Below are positions 34,801 through 46,195 of a DNA stretch of 64,000 bases, piece by piece. The notes beneath the pieces are model-generated. The model searched no databases, had not been told where the DNA came from, and saw only the letters and a list, made by a program, of their open reading frames with translations. The DNA is taken from positions 13,261,181-13,325,180 of the forward strand of contig NC_064036.1 in assembly GCF_932526225.1 (NCBI RefSeq). Reading direction: 5' to 3'. The DNA is from Nematostella vectensis. Its lineage: Eukaryota; Cnidaria; Anthozoa; Actiniaria; Edwardsiidae. Every line of letters begins with the position of its first letter. Positions within the stretch are counted from its first letter, which is position 1. Both the position numbers and the translations under genes were made by a program.

Positions 34801-37800
34801 TACCTGTTAAAATAAGGATGCAATCAGATAATTTATGTGTCATAGCCCGGGGAGTTCTTCATGGGCATCAAATGAATAAGCAAATATGCGTAAATGAAAA
34901 CAAAACAAGGTCTGAGAAGATGTATTTTTGTTTGTGTGCCTTAAAGCATTCAAATGTTAAACCAGCTATGGACCAGCTAGGTAGCAATAGAAAGCACACC
35001 TTGTGTTTTCGGGGGTGCTGGGCGTAGCGTCCATAATACCCATACGGACTGAGCAGACTAAATATCCAGAGAACGATTCCCATAGCAAAAAGCATGACGC
35101 AGATACTCAGCCATAGATTACTGCAATGCAAGAAAACTAATTATTGTTACCATGATAAAAATTGAGATATGCATGATCGTTATCCTCAAATAATCATCTA
35201 CATTTAGATAGACACCATCATAACTCTCATACCCTGACAAAAAATATCATAGCAAACACCAACATAATCATCACCGCCTGACTCGCTATCCCTAGCTACC
35301 TTACTCATTTTTGTTATCAACTTATATAGTATACAACATCTTCACCATTATCATCACTACCATCATCATCATCATTGCCATCATCACCAACACCATCATC
35401 ACCACCATCACCGTCATCATCACAATCACCACCATTATCATCACCACCATCAACGTCATCATCATCATCACCACCAATATCATCATCATTATCATCATCA
35501 TTATCACCACATCCCTGTACCTGTGGTAAGGTGTAAGGAACCGGAAGTAGTTCTCTTCCACGTCTTTGACTCTCATCACGAACGCGACTCCAAACGTCAT
35601 GTACGGATGAGTGAAGTCCACCACCGTCTGGCCCTCGGAACTGATGGTCAGCGGCGCGATGCTCAGTTTGGCTTTCTATGGAAAACAGGGCAAGCACGTG
35701 GCATCAAAAACTGCCAACATGATACTTTGAGCAGTATCGTGCGGGAAAAACGCCAAGACACTGCTGGGAAAACCCAAAGGTGCTGCCGGGAAAACCCCAA
35801 GCCGCTGCCGGGAAAAACCCCAAAGCGCTGCCGGAAAACCCCAAGGCGCTGCCGGGAAAACCCCAAGGCGCTGCCGGGAAAACCCCAAGGCGCTGCCGGG
35901 AATACCAAAAGGCGCGGTCAGGAAAACCCCAAGGCGCTGTCGGGAAATCTCCAAGGTGCTGCCGGGAAACTATCTTACGTCGTCAATGATTTCTCCCATG
36001 ATGCCGTTCCACTTGTTACTAGTCCTACTCCTGCTACCGAACTGGCCGTCTGGCGCGAGATAGAGCTTGTAGCTGAAGCCGAGGCTCTGTTTCATCTCTT
36101 CCAACATGTCTATACTTAGCCCTTCGTACTCCTGGGTGCCGTTACTGCCGGAACCAGTTTTCTTCATCACAAACGGGGGAGCCTGGTAACAAACAGGTGA
36201 TTAATCACCGTTACACGATGCACCGTAACACGCTCTATAACACGCTGTACACGCTCTATAACACGCATTGCACGCTCTATAACACGTTGCACATGATCTA
36301 TAACACGCTCTACATGCTCTATAATAAGCTTTAAAACAAACTATAAAACACGCTATACACGCTCTAAAACACCCTCTGAAACACGCTGTATAGCGCACTC
36401 ACCAATACTGCGACTACGTCGATGGTTTTGTTTTTCAGGTAGTTGGGGATGTCTAGTGGGATTTTCTTCTTGTTAGACATCCACTGGACGGACGTGTTGT
36501 TATCCATATCAAGCTGCGAGTGGGTGTCCCATTCACCAATCTTAAGAAAACACACAAATCATCAATCGACTTGCGTGAATATGTCACGTACGCAACGTAC
36601 GCAACATTTATGCTGTGACTCCATAGATGTGTCCTATTCACCTTTCATCAATGAGGACTAAATTCTACCCCTCCCCACCCCTCCCCGTCTTTGTAAGTGA
36701 CGCACAAACACCTAGTAATACCGTCTTTACATCTCGCCTCTTTTCTATAGCGGCCATCGCAGGAATGCCGTCTTTGAAGCACGGAGTTAGCTCTACGCAC
36801 ATCTTCTTAGTGACGTGCATATGCTTTTGCGGTGCCCTCTTTGCGGAGGTTGAGTATATCAAAGTGACTCACATATACCTTAACAGTGCCCTCTTTGTGG
36901 AGGTTGAGTATATCAAATTGACTCACATATACCTTAACAGTGCCCTCTTTGCGGAGGTTGAGTATATCAAAGTGACTCACATATACCTTAACAGTGCCCT
37001 CTTTGTGGAGGTTGAGTATATCAAAGTAACTCACATATACATTAACAGTGCCCTCTTTGTGGAGGTTGAGTATATCAAAGTGACTCACATATACCTTAAC
37101 GGTGCCATCTTTGCGGAGGTTGAGTATATCAAAGTGACTCACATATACCTTAACGGTGCCCTCTTTGCGGAGGTTAAGTATGTCGAAACTTGCACTGCGG
37201 GCTTCTCCATTCTCTTCAAATCCCAATTCTGACATGAATCCGGGCATCATGGTCTTTGTTGACAAGCAAAAAGTAATCACCATCATATTCACACAAATTC
37301 CCCGACACACATTACATTGTATTACATCGCGTCTAACTTTCATCACTCAAGAAACTTTAATAACCTATCGTTATCATAATTATAGTAATAATGATAATAG
37401 TCATAACACCATCACCATCGGTGTCATCATCATTATCATAACACCATCAGCACCACAACAATCATATGCATACATTACAACTATTATTGTCGATTCTTAT
37501 TGGCTAAGAGCACGCTTTATTTTAAGAATCACGCAATCTGAAGGTTTTCACTAATCAGCCAGCAGTTAGTGATTCTTCGGCCTCGCCTCATTCCACTTGC
37601 CCCCCTCGGCATTGATTATTGCGGATATCACAAAAACCTCATCCAATAGTTGTTTATAGTCATTACCACCCTGACGTTATTATTGTGTATAGACATTGTG
37701 TTATTATTTCTTCTAACATGTCTATACTTAGACCATTATACTCTTGTGTGCCGTTACTGTCGAGACCACCAAACTATCCCCAATGTAACCATGTTATCTC

Positions 37801-40800
37801 ATTTTCTAATACCTTTTTCATGTTCCTGTAGAGAGTATTTCCACCCTTCTTAATGGTCTCAGAATTTGACGAACAGAAGCCTACAGACATGGCCTCGTTT
37901 GATATCTGAGCTCCTTGCTTAAGCGTCTTGGCGATACCTTGAGCCGCGACCAGCACCGAGTCGTACACATGGCCAGCCGACGCCTGTGGTATAGAAACAG
38001 TCATGTTACGTTAAATCACTCGAGTCACCCGCTAGCAATAACTCAAGACCATAATTATTAAGTAATGGAGAAGCGTTAAATCACTCGAGTCACCCGCTAA
38101 CAATAACTCAATACCATAATTATTAAGTAATGGAAAAGCGTTAGATCACTCGAGTCACCCGCTAACAATATCTCAAGACAATAAGTATTAAGTAATGGAA
38201 AAGCGTTAGATCACTCGAGTCACCCGCTAAAAAATCAAGCCCTGAGGCAGTAAGCAGCGGGTAACGCGGCATGCGCGCCTTTACCGCCGCAGGAGGAGGG
38301 AAGTAAAGCTCTAGCTTCTCGTTAAGTCGTAAAAACGCATAGTAAGAGATCCACAAGTTGGAGAAATGGAAGAATTGCGAATCGCCTGTCAATTGTTAAC
38401 ACCAGTGAGAATAAATGATGCCTTAATATTTACCGATATAGTGGCAGTTTTATTTCTAAGGCTCATTCCTTGCTCGAATGCGTCCCTAGCTTGACTTGCG
38501 GCTCTGCCTTTCCCCACGGAGGTCCTGAGTCCCATCAGCCCGCGCATGTAGGACGGGACGGGTTGGTACCGACCGACCAAGTCTTCCTGGAGAACAAGCC
38601 ACGCGAGAACGAAATAAGTGCTGATATGTTCATTATTCGTCTTAAGGCGCGGATGGGATAGCGCTGGGATGGGGGTGAGGAAAGATATCAACAGATACAA
38701 CAACTAGTAATTGCATCATCCAAATTTTCGTCTTCTATTAAAAGTATTGCCTAATGGATCGTGTTTAGTGATCTTAATTTACAACGAAGTTGAATTCGTG
38801 TTGCCTATTTTGCCTTCAATTGCAAGATATGCTCGCAGAGTTGCCAACACTTAGTGAGTGGTGGAGTGATGGGAGGTGGTGGAGTGATGGGAGGTGGTGA
38901 AGTGATGGGAGGTGGTGGAGTGATGGGAGGTGGTGGAGTGATGGGAGGTGGTGGAGTGATGGGAGGTGGTGGAGTGATGGGAGGTGGTGGAGTGATGGGA
39001 GGTGGTGGAGTGATGGGAGGTGGTGGAGTGATGGGAGGTGGTGGAGTGATGGGAGGTGGTGGAGTGATGGGAGGTGGTGGAGTGATGGGAGGTGGTGGAG
39101 TGATGGGAGGTGGTGAAGTGATGGGAGGTGGTGGAGTGATGGGAGGTGGTGGAGTGATGGGAGGGGGTGGAGTGATGGGGGGTGGTGGAGTGATGGGAGG
39201 TGGTGGAGTGATGGGAGGTGGTGGAGTGATGGGAGGTGGTGGAGTGATGGGAGGTGGTGGAGTGATGGGAGGTGGTGAAGTGATGGGAGGTGGTGGAGTG
39301 ATGGGAGGTGGTGGAGTGATGGGAGGTGGTGGAGTGATGGGAGGTGGTGGAGTGATGGGAGGGGGTGGAGTGATGGGGGGTGGTGGAGTGATGGGAGGTG
39401 GTGGAGTGATGCGCACCAGTTGGGATTCTTCAAAAAGGAAACACCCTTTTTTCGTGGCCGAATGGGTTGCTACTTCTGTATACTTACGTCACTCTGACCA
39501 AGATCAGAGAAAATCCAGGCCCATTCATCAATCAGTTCAAATCTCATGGCATAGCGCAAGAGGTGCTTGACGGCCCACGCCGGACAAAACACGACCACAA
39601 TTCGGACGTTAGCATGCTTGAGACTATTGAGCTCCTGCCGTGGGGAGATCATGCGCGGCATTTTGTTGTCAGGAGGGAAAAGTCTGTCGACTACAACATC
39701 CCATTCCTTTTCCCGAGCTAGGACCCGAAGGGCATTCTTCCCTTGTGAATCTGACAAAGAAACAACAAATAATTTACTTACTATTGAATTTGTGTGATAT
39801 GTAAACAGATTTGTATACAAATTATACAATCATAACCGAGTTCAGTCACACACTCACACCACAATCGCAAAATACACTGACCACGACTATGTGCAATTAC
39901 ACACTGACCACAATGTGCAATTACACACTGACCACCATGTGCAATCACACACTGACCACCATGTGCAACAACACACTGACCACCATGTGCAACCACACAC
40001 TGACCACCATGTACAATCACACACTGACCACCATGTGTAATCACACACTGACCACCATGTGCAATCACACACTGACCACCATGTGCAACCATACACTGAC
40101 CACCATGTGCAACCACACACTGACCTCCATGTACAATCACACCCTGACCACCATGTGCAACCAGACACTGACCACCATGTGCAACTACACACTGACCCCC
40201 ATGTGTAACCACACACTGACCACCATGTGTAATCACACACTGACCACCATGTGTAACAATACACTGACCACAATGTGTAACCACACACTGACCACCATGT
40301 ACAATCACACCCTGACCACCATGTGTAACCATACACTGACCACAATGTGTAACCACACACTGACCACCAATCACACACTCTAACCACCATGTGTAACCAT
40401 ATACTGACCACCATAAACTTAACATCATATGCAATGACACTAGCAAAAGATTAGTGAAAATGATTTTCAGGTATTCGTCAAATAACTTAACTACCATCTA
40501 TAAAAATAACTTACATTCTTTACACCCATCTCCCCGCAGCCCGAGTATAGCTATCCGCTTCCACTTAAAGTGCTGTATAATGTCCACGATCACCTTGGCC
40601 TTCAGTTTCTCGGTGGGGGCCATGCGCAGTAGATAGCCATAATCATTCTGATCCAGAGCTGACGTATCCATGCTGGTCAGTGGTAGTATTTGAGGGACTT
40701 GCGCGATAGACAACATAGGTCCTATGGCGGGAATGGTACTGCTATCCATTGGACCAATCAAAACGGAGATCCCTTGTCGGAGCAACTTATTGACTGACAG

Positions 40801-42720
40801 CGAAAAACAACGAAATAAAAAATCAAGTAAATAAAAAGACCAAAGCAACAATGTACCTTCTTCGTCTTTAGCGATGATAATGATGATATGTTGCTCAGAT
40901 AACGCTTACGATCAGCTATTTATGATAATGACATATATAAAGTAATAGCAAAGTCCATGACTGAATTAGTAATAATGGTGTGAAGTCAATGCCGATTTTG
41001 AGGACGTTATTGTTCGCGATGATGATGTTGTAATGTTTTTGGTACTTCTTGTTGTTGTTGCTAATGATGATGATGATATTGATGATGATGTAATCACTGT
41101 TGTTGTTTTTCGTTGTTGCTAAAGAATGATTATGATTATGACAAAAATGATTGATAGTGAGTTGTGTTACGTTATCCAAGCTCTGTACACTCTATTATTA
41201 CCCATGAATATATTGTCATAGTCTTCCTCTGGTTCTGCTCTCTCCACATATCCCTTAAGTTTCCTAGACGGTAATAAACTCGGGTTGCTGTTCACTTGGT
41301 CGATAGCGATGCGAAACGCGAGTTCTTCTGGAGTCGTCGTGTGGGGAACGCCCTTGCGTAATCTAAAGATAGCCCCTGCATAACGTAGCATGATTAGCAT
41401 AGGTTCGCATCTTGCTTTATTTTACCATACAAACCCCTTTTTATGGAGCGATTTTCATCCCGTGAACTACACTTTATTGCGATCTTATTCAATAATTTCC
41501 TGACTGTTGCCCTCCTATCACACTAATTTTCACGGGTTAATAAAGAAAAAGAAAAAAAAATAAACGTCTGGTTGTCAACCACACCCCTTCCCTTTTATTC
41601 TTCAAAAGCATTTTAATGTTAAAAAAAGACAATGAATGACTTGTGGTGGTAGGATAGCGGTGAAGATTTGTTAAAAGTGGACGTTCCTCATTTTTTATCT
41701 TCTGTCATTCATTTCTTTATCTTCTGTCATAATTTATGAGCCGCCGTGTTCATATCTCTATTTGGTTATTTCGTATCCCTCAGAGGTTTGGATAGTCTAT
41801 ACGTGGGTTTGGGGTTGAAGTTATAGCTCATTGAAAGACCAGCATCGTTTATTTTGAAACAAAAAATCGCAACAGTTTTCAGTTTACTTTTCATATAAAA
41901 ACATGTATTACTTTTTGGCAATGTAAAAGCAATTCAATATTTTAGCAGAAATGTCAAGTAGTGTGATTTATTTTCACTTATTTCTCTCAGCATAGCTCAG
42001 CTAAACGACCTTGCAACTAGCTTTTGAGTTGCCAATTAGTAAGATCGAAATTACACTCTTAGCCATATGAATCATTTACAAGGTAGTTCTATAGTCAGTA
42101 AAACTGTATTTCGGTACCGCAATCGACCCGGTATCACCAAAGGGAATAAAAATTATATTCCTTGTTTCCTAAGTTCATTAGATTTTATTGTTTTGCACTA
42201 TCCGGACAGAAAAACTATCAGTGACAATCTTACCTCTTTGAGTTATGAGATTAATTCACAAAACTGTCTCCTTGTTCAGAAAAGTTGAAAAACAAGACGT
42301 GAATTATTAAGTTCTACTAATATAGCACCTGTTACCGATGCCAATCCTCCAGGTTGTAATGTAGGTCCTGCTAATTTACTAGCCTTATAATAATGCTTAA
42401 TATTGATATGTAACCGAAAACGTTTAAAGGAGATTTGAACAGAATAAAGTAAATAGAGTATTTTTTTTCTCATTCTAAATTGTCCTCTTTCAAAAAGGCA
42501 TAATTATATACACATTCTAAAAAAGAATGATGTATTCTTCCTCACAGGTAAATATTATCCGTGTAAACATTAGTATGACTTTGATCCGTATACTAAAAAT
42601 TACTTGTAAGGATTTAGTGTTCGGTGTACGGTACTTACCCACTCGGATATCCTCCTCAGAGTTTATGCGAAAAGAGGATTGGAAGATAAGCAAGGTGCAA
42701 AGTAGCAGTCGTGCCGTCAT
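25875..42720 (-). CDS. Divergent ionotropic glutamate receptor subunit
   Basis: Sixteen exons join in phase (2889 nt, about 962 residues): 42639-42720, 41202-41375, 40515-40793, 39488-39750, 38434-38586, 37813-37983, 37149-37253, 36403-36540, 35979-36182, 35521-35675, 35000-35120, 34453-34769, 33103-33273, 29523-29707, 27172-27308, 25875-26108. Exon 1 gives a signal peptide ([17 protein letters not shown]); an in-frame upstream ATG exists near 42786. Exons 2-7 form the amino-terminal domain. Exons 8-10 are ligand-binding S1 ([42 protein letters not shown]). Exon 11 is M1, exon 12 the pore loop and M3 ([11 protein letters not shown]), then S2 ([23 protein letters not shown]), exon 15 M4, and exon 16 a cytoplasmic tail of about 77 residues. 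It forms a ligand-gated cation channel as a tetramer. The canonical ligand arginine is Gly here, which favours a non-classical class such as the Epsilon group; class is inferred. Confidence 0.93.
26230..26333. repeat. Short palindromic element in the last receptor intron
   Basis: GGGCTTCCTGTGGCG at 26230 is the exact complement of the 15 bp ending at 26333. The internal sequence also pairs in part (GAGTGGGACAAAACTCCCTC region). No clear target duplication. A poly-G tract follows in the same intron at about 26858-26878. Confidence 0.6.
27330..27545 (-). repeat. 77-bp tandem repeat next to the M4 exon acceptor
   Basis: Three copies starting at AGTCACGTGATAAAAATAGA (27354, 27431, 27508). Read on the minus strand, the units contain GTCACGTGTGTTTATCACG, resembling the real 3' splice region GTCACGTGTTTAG|GGCAG. 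The array therefore appears to have grown from intron sequence at the acceptor. Each unit is rich in CACGTG. Confidence 0.85.
27560..29520 (-). repeat. 34-bp array seeded at a receptor 5' splice site
   Basis: On the minus strand the exon ends GACTCAG|GTAAGTGGTGTG, and after two divergent units come about 57 copies of ACTCAGGTGGATGGGGTGGG GCAGTGTTGTTCTT. Each keeps the CTCAG|GT junction, although GTGGAT is a weak donor. Because the unit is 34 bp and has no stop in any of its three minus-strand phases, a 644-codon frame runs through it; this is a repeat artefact. Confidence 0.95.
29818..29978. mobile_element. Second hAT-like MITE with 5-bp target duplication
   Basis: The ends are CGGGGGCGGATC at 29818 and GATCCGCCCCTG ending at 29978, with ATGAC on both sides (29813-29817 and 29979-29983). 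It is shorter (161 bp) than the related element at 2961-3212 and has a poly-G interior. It lies in the largest receptor intron. Confidence 0.85.
30661..30993. mobile_element. MITE with TTTTTATAAGAACGTTCAGG-type inverted ends
   Basis: The left end TTTTTTATAAGAACGTTCAG GCTG is matched by a complement at the right end (AGACGTTCTTATATGGAAAA). Several AAGAACAT motifs recur inside. A truncated relative lies near 4405-4475. The target duplication is obscured by flanking T/A runs. Confidence 0.6.
31795..32375. repeat. Two microsatellites in receptor intron 13
   Basis: 31830-31990 is a (CACCAT)n run passing into (CACCGT)n. 32160-32372 is a near-perfect (GTTATT)n hexamer of about 35 units. A shorter precursor of the second, with the same flank (TAATATTACATTATTTTTGTTAATAT), occurs at about 32065-32100, so a block of about 80 bp was duplicated. 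Poly-Leu, Val-Ile and Thr-Ile frames are artefacts. Confidence 0.95.
33545..34452 (-). repeat. 68-bp array of receptor 5' splice sites with exon ends
   Basis: The real M3-S2 exon ends AACTTTTTCATGAGGACGGA CGTGCCAAG|GTGAGTAATA at 34453. Downstream on the minus strand about 13 copies repeat AACTTTTTCATGAGAACGGA TGGCCAAG|GTGAGTAATAG plus about 30 bp of intron. The copies keep a full consensus donor and the last 28 or so exon bases. The unit is not a multiple of 3. Confidence 0.95.
35310..35515. repeat. ATC/CAC microsatellite in receptor intron 10
   Basis: Degenerate (CATCAC)n and (ATC)n repeats fill most of the intron between the S1 exon at 35521 and the M1 exon at 35120. The Asp/Met-rich frames are artefacts. 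Confidence 0.9.
35745..35976 (-). repeat. 21-bp GC-rich minisatellite right after a receptor donor
   Basis: About ten units of CCAAGGCGCTGCCGGGAAAAC. The array starts within about 10 bp of the GTAAGA donor of the S1 exon at 35979 and fills most of a 303-bp intron. It is much more GC-rich than its surroundings. Confidence 0.9.
36205..36395. repeat. Degenerate ACACGCTCTATA repeat in receptor intron 8
   Basis: About a dozen imperfect copies of a 10-21-bp motif (AACACGCTCTATAACACG, TACACGCTCTAAAACAC) occupy nearly the whole intron of about 220 bp. Confidence 0.8.
36838..37148 (-). repeat. 60-bp in-frame array of receptor exon end plus 5' splice site
   Basis: The real exon 7 ends with codons for [13 protein letters not shown] and GTATATGTGAG. 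Immediately after it come six more copies of the same 39 exon bases plus 21 intron bases. The unit is 20 codons and the frame stays open through all seven copies, so use of a distal donor would insert multiples of [18 protein letters not shown] into the amino-terminal domain. Confidence 0.95.
38011..38240. repeat. 65-bp tandem repeat in receptor intron 5
   Basis: Four copies of TCACTCGAGTCACCCGCTAA CAATAACTCAAGACCATAAT TATTAAGTAATGG start at 38016, 38081, 38146 and 38211. The array sits about 30 bp from the acceptor of exon 6 but does not contain it. Confidence 0.9.
38855..39413. repeat. 15-bp GGTGGTGGAGTGATG minisatellite in receptor intron 4
   Basis: About 37 near-identical units. Rare variants (GAAGTG, GGGGGT) recur in the same order, showing that a block of about 180 bp was duplicated. 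Gly-Val, Pro-Ile and Leu-His-His frames of about 200 codons on both strands are artefacts of a 15-bp, stop-free repeat. Confidence 0.95.
39868..40395. repeat. 24-bp minisatellite in receptor intron 3
   Basis: About 22 units of ACCATGTGCAATCACACACT GACC with GTGTAAC and GTACAAT variants. It lies about 120 bp upstream (minus strand) of the exon-4 acceptor and carries no splice site copy that I can see. Confidence 0.95.
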
Positions 42721-45700
42721 GGCTTGGATGGGCTCAGAAGTAGCTGCCCGTTCAGTGTCGCAGTGTCTCAAATCTCGTGCTCTCAAATGAGCTCCACTCT
42801 AGGCTGGTAATCCGACACAGAAATCACGCCTTTATCGTCCAGCTAGAATATAGCAAATCATAGTAATAATACGTTGAGAATGAGAGAGTTGAAGTGCAGA
42901 TCCAGAACACAAGACCGTTTCTTTTCTGATTAATGATTAATTGGAATCATTTCAATTTAAATTACTGGGACTTCAGGGCTTATCTCGCGTGGGGGTGGGT
43001 TAATTCTAAGTTAAAATCTAAAGGCATTTTTTATCCTGGGATTGCGCTACATACAAGACGCGATTCTTATTGTCAATTTAACCACGCGCGAATGTGGTTA
43101 TTTTCTCACCTTTTATACTTTACTTGAGAAGCAATCGAATACTTCAAGGATTAGAATTAATAGGGCGTCATAATTATTATCAAAGCCGTTAGACAGTAGC
43201 ATTCTTAGTGGTCGGCGTAAAGCTTATAGCTGGTAAAAAAATTGCGTCGCTTTAAACGAGACATATAGGTTGCAACCAGGTGATATATCAAATTATGCTC
43301 ACCATCATATAATATCAAATTATGCTCACAATATACTCTAATTCTAGGCGAAGTAAGCAATAATATTCGCCCATCAATCCATAGAAATATGACAGTAAGT
43401 GACAGTATGGTTGTAAGAGATAAACAGAGATTTCTTTCCACTGAAATAGAAAAAAATATAGTTTACAGAATAAATTGCATATTATTGCAAAACAAACCGG
43501 TTAAACGCATCGAAATAAAAAAAAAGTCTCAATCATGATAAAACAGGAAAATAGTTTCAATTCCTTCCTCTTGTTATTGCATTGTACTAAATCAGATGGT
43601 TTTCTTATTCCATCTACTAAGATTACAAAATACTGGTACCTTATCATGGAAGTCCTGCCCTACCGTTCTCGGCGAGTAAGTACCGGCCCTCACGGTTTCC
43701 AAGGAAATTCTCACTTACGGATTTTAAGCACGCATATGGAAAAAGGCGGTTGCACGCTCGCTTATACAGATCTCTAGACTGATACACCTCGTATCAGGGT
43801 ATTTTGGTAAAATTGGCATGACTTTCAATTAAACCCCAAGGGCCCCCCCCCAAAAAAAGGAAACCATACACTTAAAGATCTTTAGAAAACGTCTAGAGTG
43901 GGTTATCTTGACATCTTGTATTCTAATGAATTAGAATTAGAATTAAAAGTTTGACCTTGTCCAGTAAGAGTGAATGAACAGCGTTGCCCTTCTTAATTAA
44001 TGGAATAGAAATTTGAAGGGTCTTACTAAATTTCTAGGCAAAACTAGGCTTTTACTAATCATAGGGTAATACGTTAGTTTGAATAAGATCTGTAATAAAT
44101 TCTAATCATAACGCGGCTCAAGATCAAATGATAACACAGTAGACATTCCGAGCTGATTAAAAAGTGCTTTAAAGACAATACTTCTAACTACCAAAGAAGG
44201 GAGCCATGGAAATCGTTCAACCACCCCAGGGAATGCGGTGCGCACTCAGAGACCAAACTCTCATGTGTAGCGCAAATATCGTCTCGTTCTCCCTCTATAA
44301 AGCTTTCCCTGGTATTTTTTATTTCAGCTGCATCCTCATCGACGAGTGAATAACTCCAGCGTCTTTTAATTGCTTTAGTTTATATGTCTCGCAAGCTGTT
44401 TGGAATCGCCGTAGGTGCCCCCGTGTTCGACGACACTAGGGGATGATCTCTGTGTCAAGCTTATTTTCCCTGGCCCGTGTCTTTAATTAATAGCCAAAAT
44501 ACTGATGAAAATCTTCATAGAGAGATCTTTCTGCAGCAAAATTATGTGAATATATCATCCAGGTCAAAGGCGGTACTTTTTGTCTCTATAAACAATTATA
44601 GTAAACACAGGTGTGGTTATGAGCCTGAGTTTAAAAAATAGCAATTTAATATATTAAGAATTTTAAATAATAACACAATGAATGACAGTATTCAGTTTAA
44701 GACATCATTTTGCCGGAATTAGTGGATATGAAAATAATCAACAGTTTCAGCGCGATGTTTTATTAGAAAATCAATAACATCATTAGACCTATTAGAAGAG
44801 TCTCACTTGATGAGGATTTCGTTTTTCACAAAAAAGGGAATGAATTAACAGAAAAATGGAGAAAGCTCTGTGAGAAGCAAGTCTGTCTACACTTATCGTG
44901 ACGATTTCATTGCCAAAGTCAAATACAGAAAATGCCACTTGTCAAGTTCTTGTTTTGTTTAAATATGTAAAAATTTAATAAGCGTCCAATATTTCTAACA
45001 AAAACGCAGCAAATACAAGTTTAAAACAAATCTTTTTTAGCGTTATCGCCGAAGCAAATGGCCGGTTTTAACCATTAAGCTTTCTCGTATATATTATCCC
45101 CTCGCCTCATGAGGACTTCTATACCTTTCCTAGTCTTCCTTTCCTCTCTCATCTCTTAACTTACTTTGTGTTTGTCCCACTACTCCAGTACACCTCTAGT
45201 ATTGCTTATAGTAGCTTCCTCGTATTCGCGCTTTCGTCCGCTGCGGCTGCTTTTATATATCGGGTGGTCCACCACGTCGACAATTTATGCTTGGAAAAAT
45301 TCCTTATTTATGGTTTTATGTTTTTGTTAAGGTGCTAATCTTGACGGAGTGCGTAATCTATGTGTCGACATGAGGACTACAATTCTGGAATTGTCTAGTT
45401 TTTTGTTCCTTAGAAAGTCCGGATTTACGGGATTGGAGTACTAGTCAATACATTTCACAACCCCCTACTCGCGCAAGACAACAACCGACCTTGGTACTTT
45501 GAAGTTCGTTAGCCTAAAAAAGAGAATGATCCATCAAGATCACTTTTAATTATTCTATTGCGTGTAGTGCTTTGTTTTTGTAAATTAATATCATTGTGCT
45601 ACTAAGTGCTCAATTTTACCAGTTTCCGATCTGAAATTCCTATTTGATCATCCTTTTCAAAGGCATACAACGAGCACCTCTTCCTAAAACACCTTAAAAT

Positions 45701-45796
45701 GGCATATTTCGTCGGTTGAATTTGTTTTGATGCTGAAAAGATCCATTTTAAAAGTTGCTGGGGAAAAAATATCTGTTCGTTTTTCCCATGAGGGAC

Positions 45797-46195
45797 CATT
45801 CCTATTTTTCCAGCCAGCATTGGTTAGGATTTTTTTCCCAGCCAGCATTGGTTAGGATTTTTTTCCCAGGCAGCATTGGTTAGGATTTTTTTCCCAGCCA
45901 GCATTGGTTAGGATTTTTTTCCCAGCCAGCATTGGTTAGGATTTTTTTCCCAGCCAGCATTGGTTAGGATTTTTTTCCCAGCCAGCATTGGTTAGGATTT
46001 TTTTCCCAGCCAGCATTGGTTAGGATTTTTTTCCCAGCCAGCATTGGTTAGGATTTTTTTCCCAGCCAGCATTGGTTAGGATTTTTTTCCCAGCCAGCAT
46101 TGGTTAGGCATTTTTTCCCAGCCAGCATTGGTTAGGATTTTTTTCCCAGCCAGCATTGGTTAGGATTTTTTTCCCAGCCAGCAGTGGTTAGGCAT
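45797..46195. repeat. 28-bp CCCAGCCAGCATTGGTTAGG minisatellite
   Basis: About 14 nearly identical units ending in a run of T. The unit contains a pyrimidine tract followed by CCCAG, so it looks like a 3' splice site (TTTTTTTCCCAG|CC), but no exon is recognisable on either side. Confidence 0.95.

Noticed and set aside
36627-37232. Plus-strand 201-codon repeat protein
   Set aside because: Antisense shadow of the in-frame donor array of the receptor gene.
38805-39570. Gly-Val, Pro-Ile and Leu-His proteins of about 200-240 codons
   Set aside because: 15-bp intronic minisatellite read in several frames.
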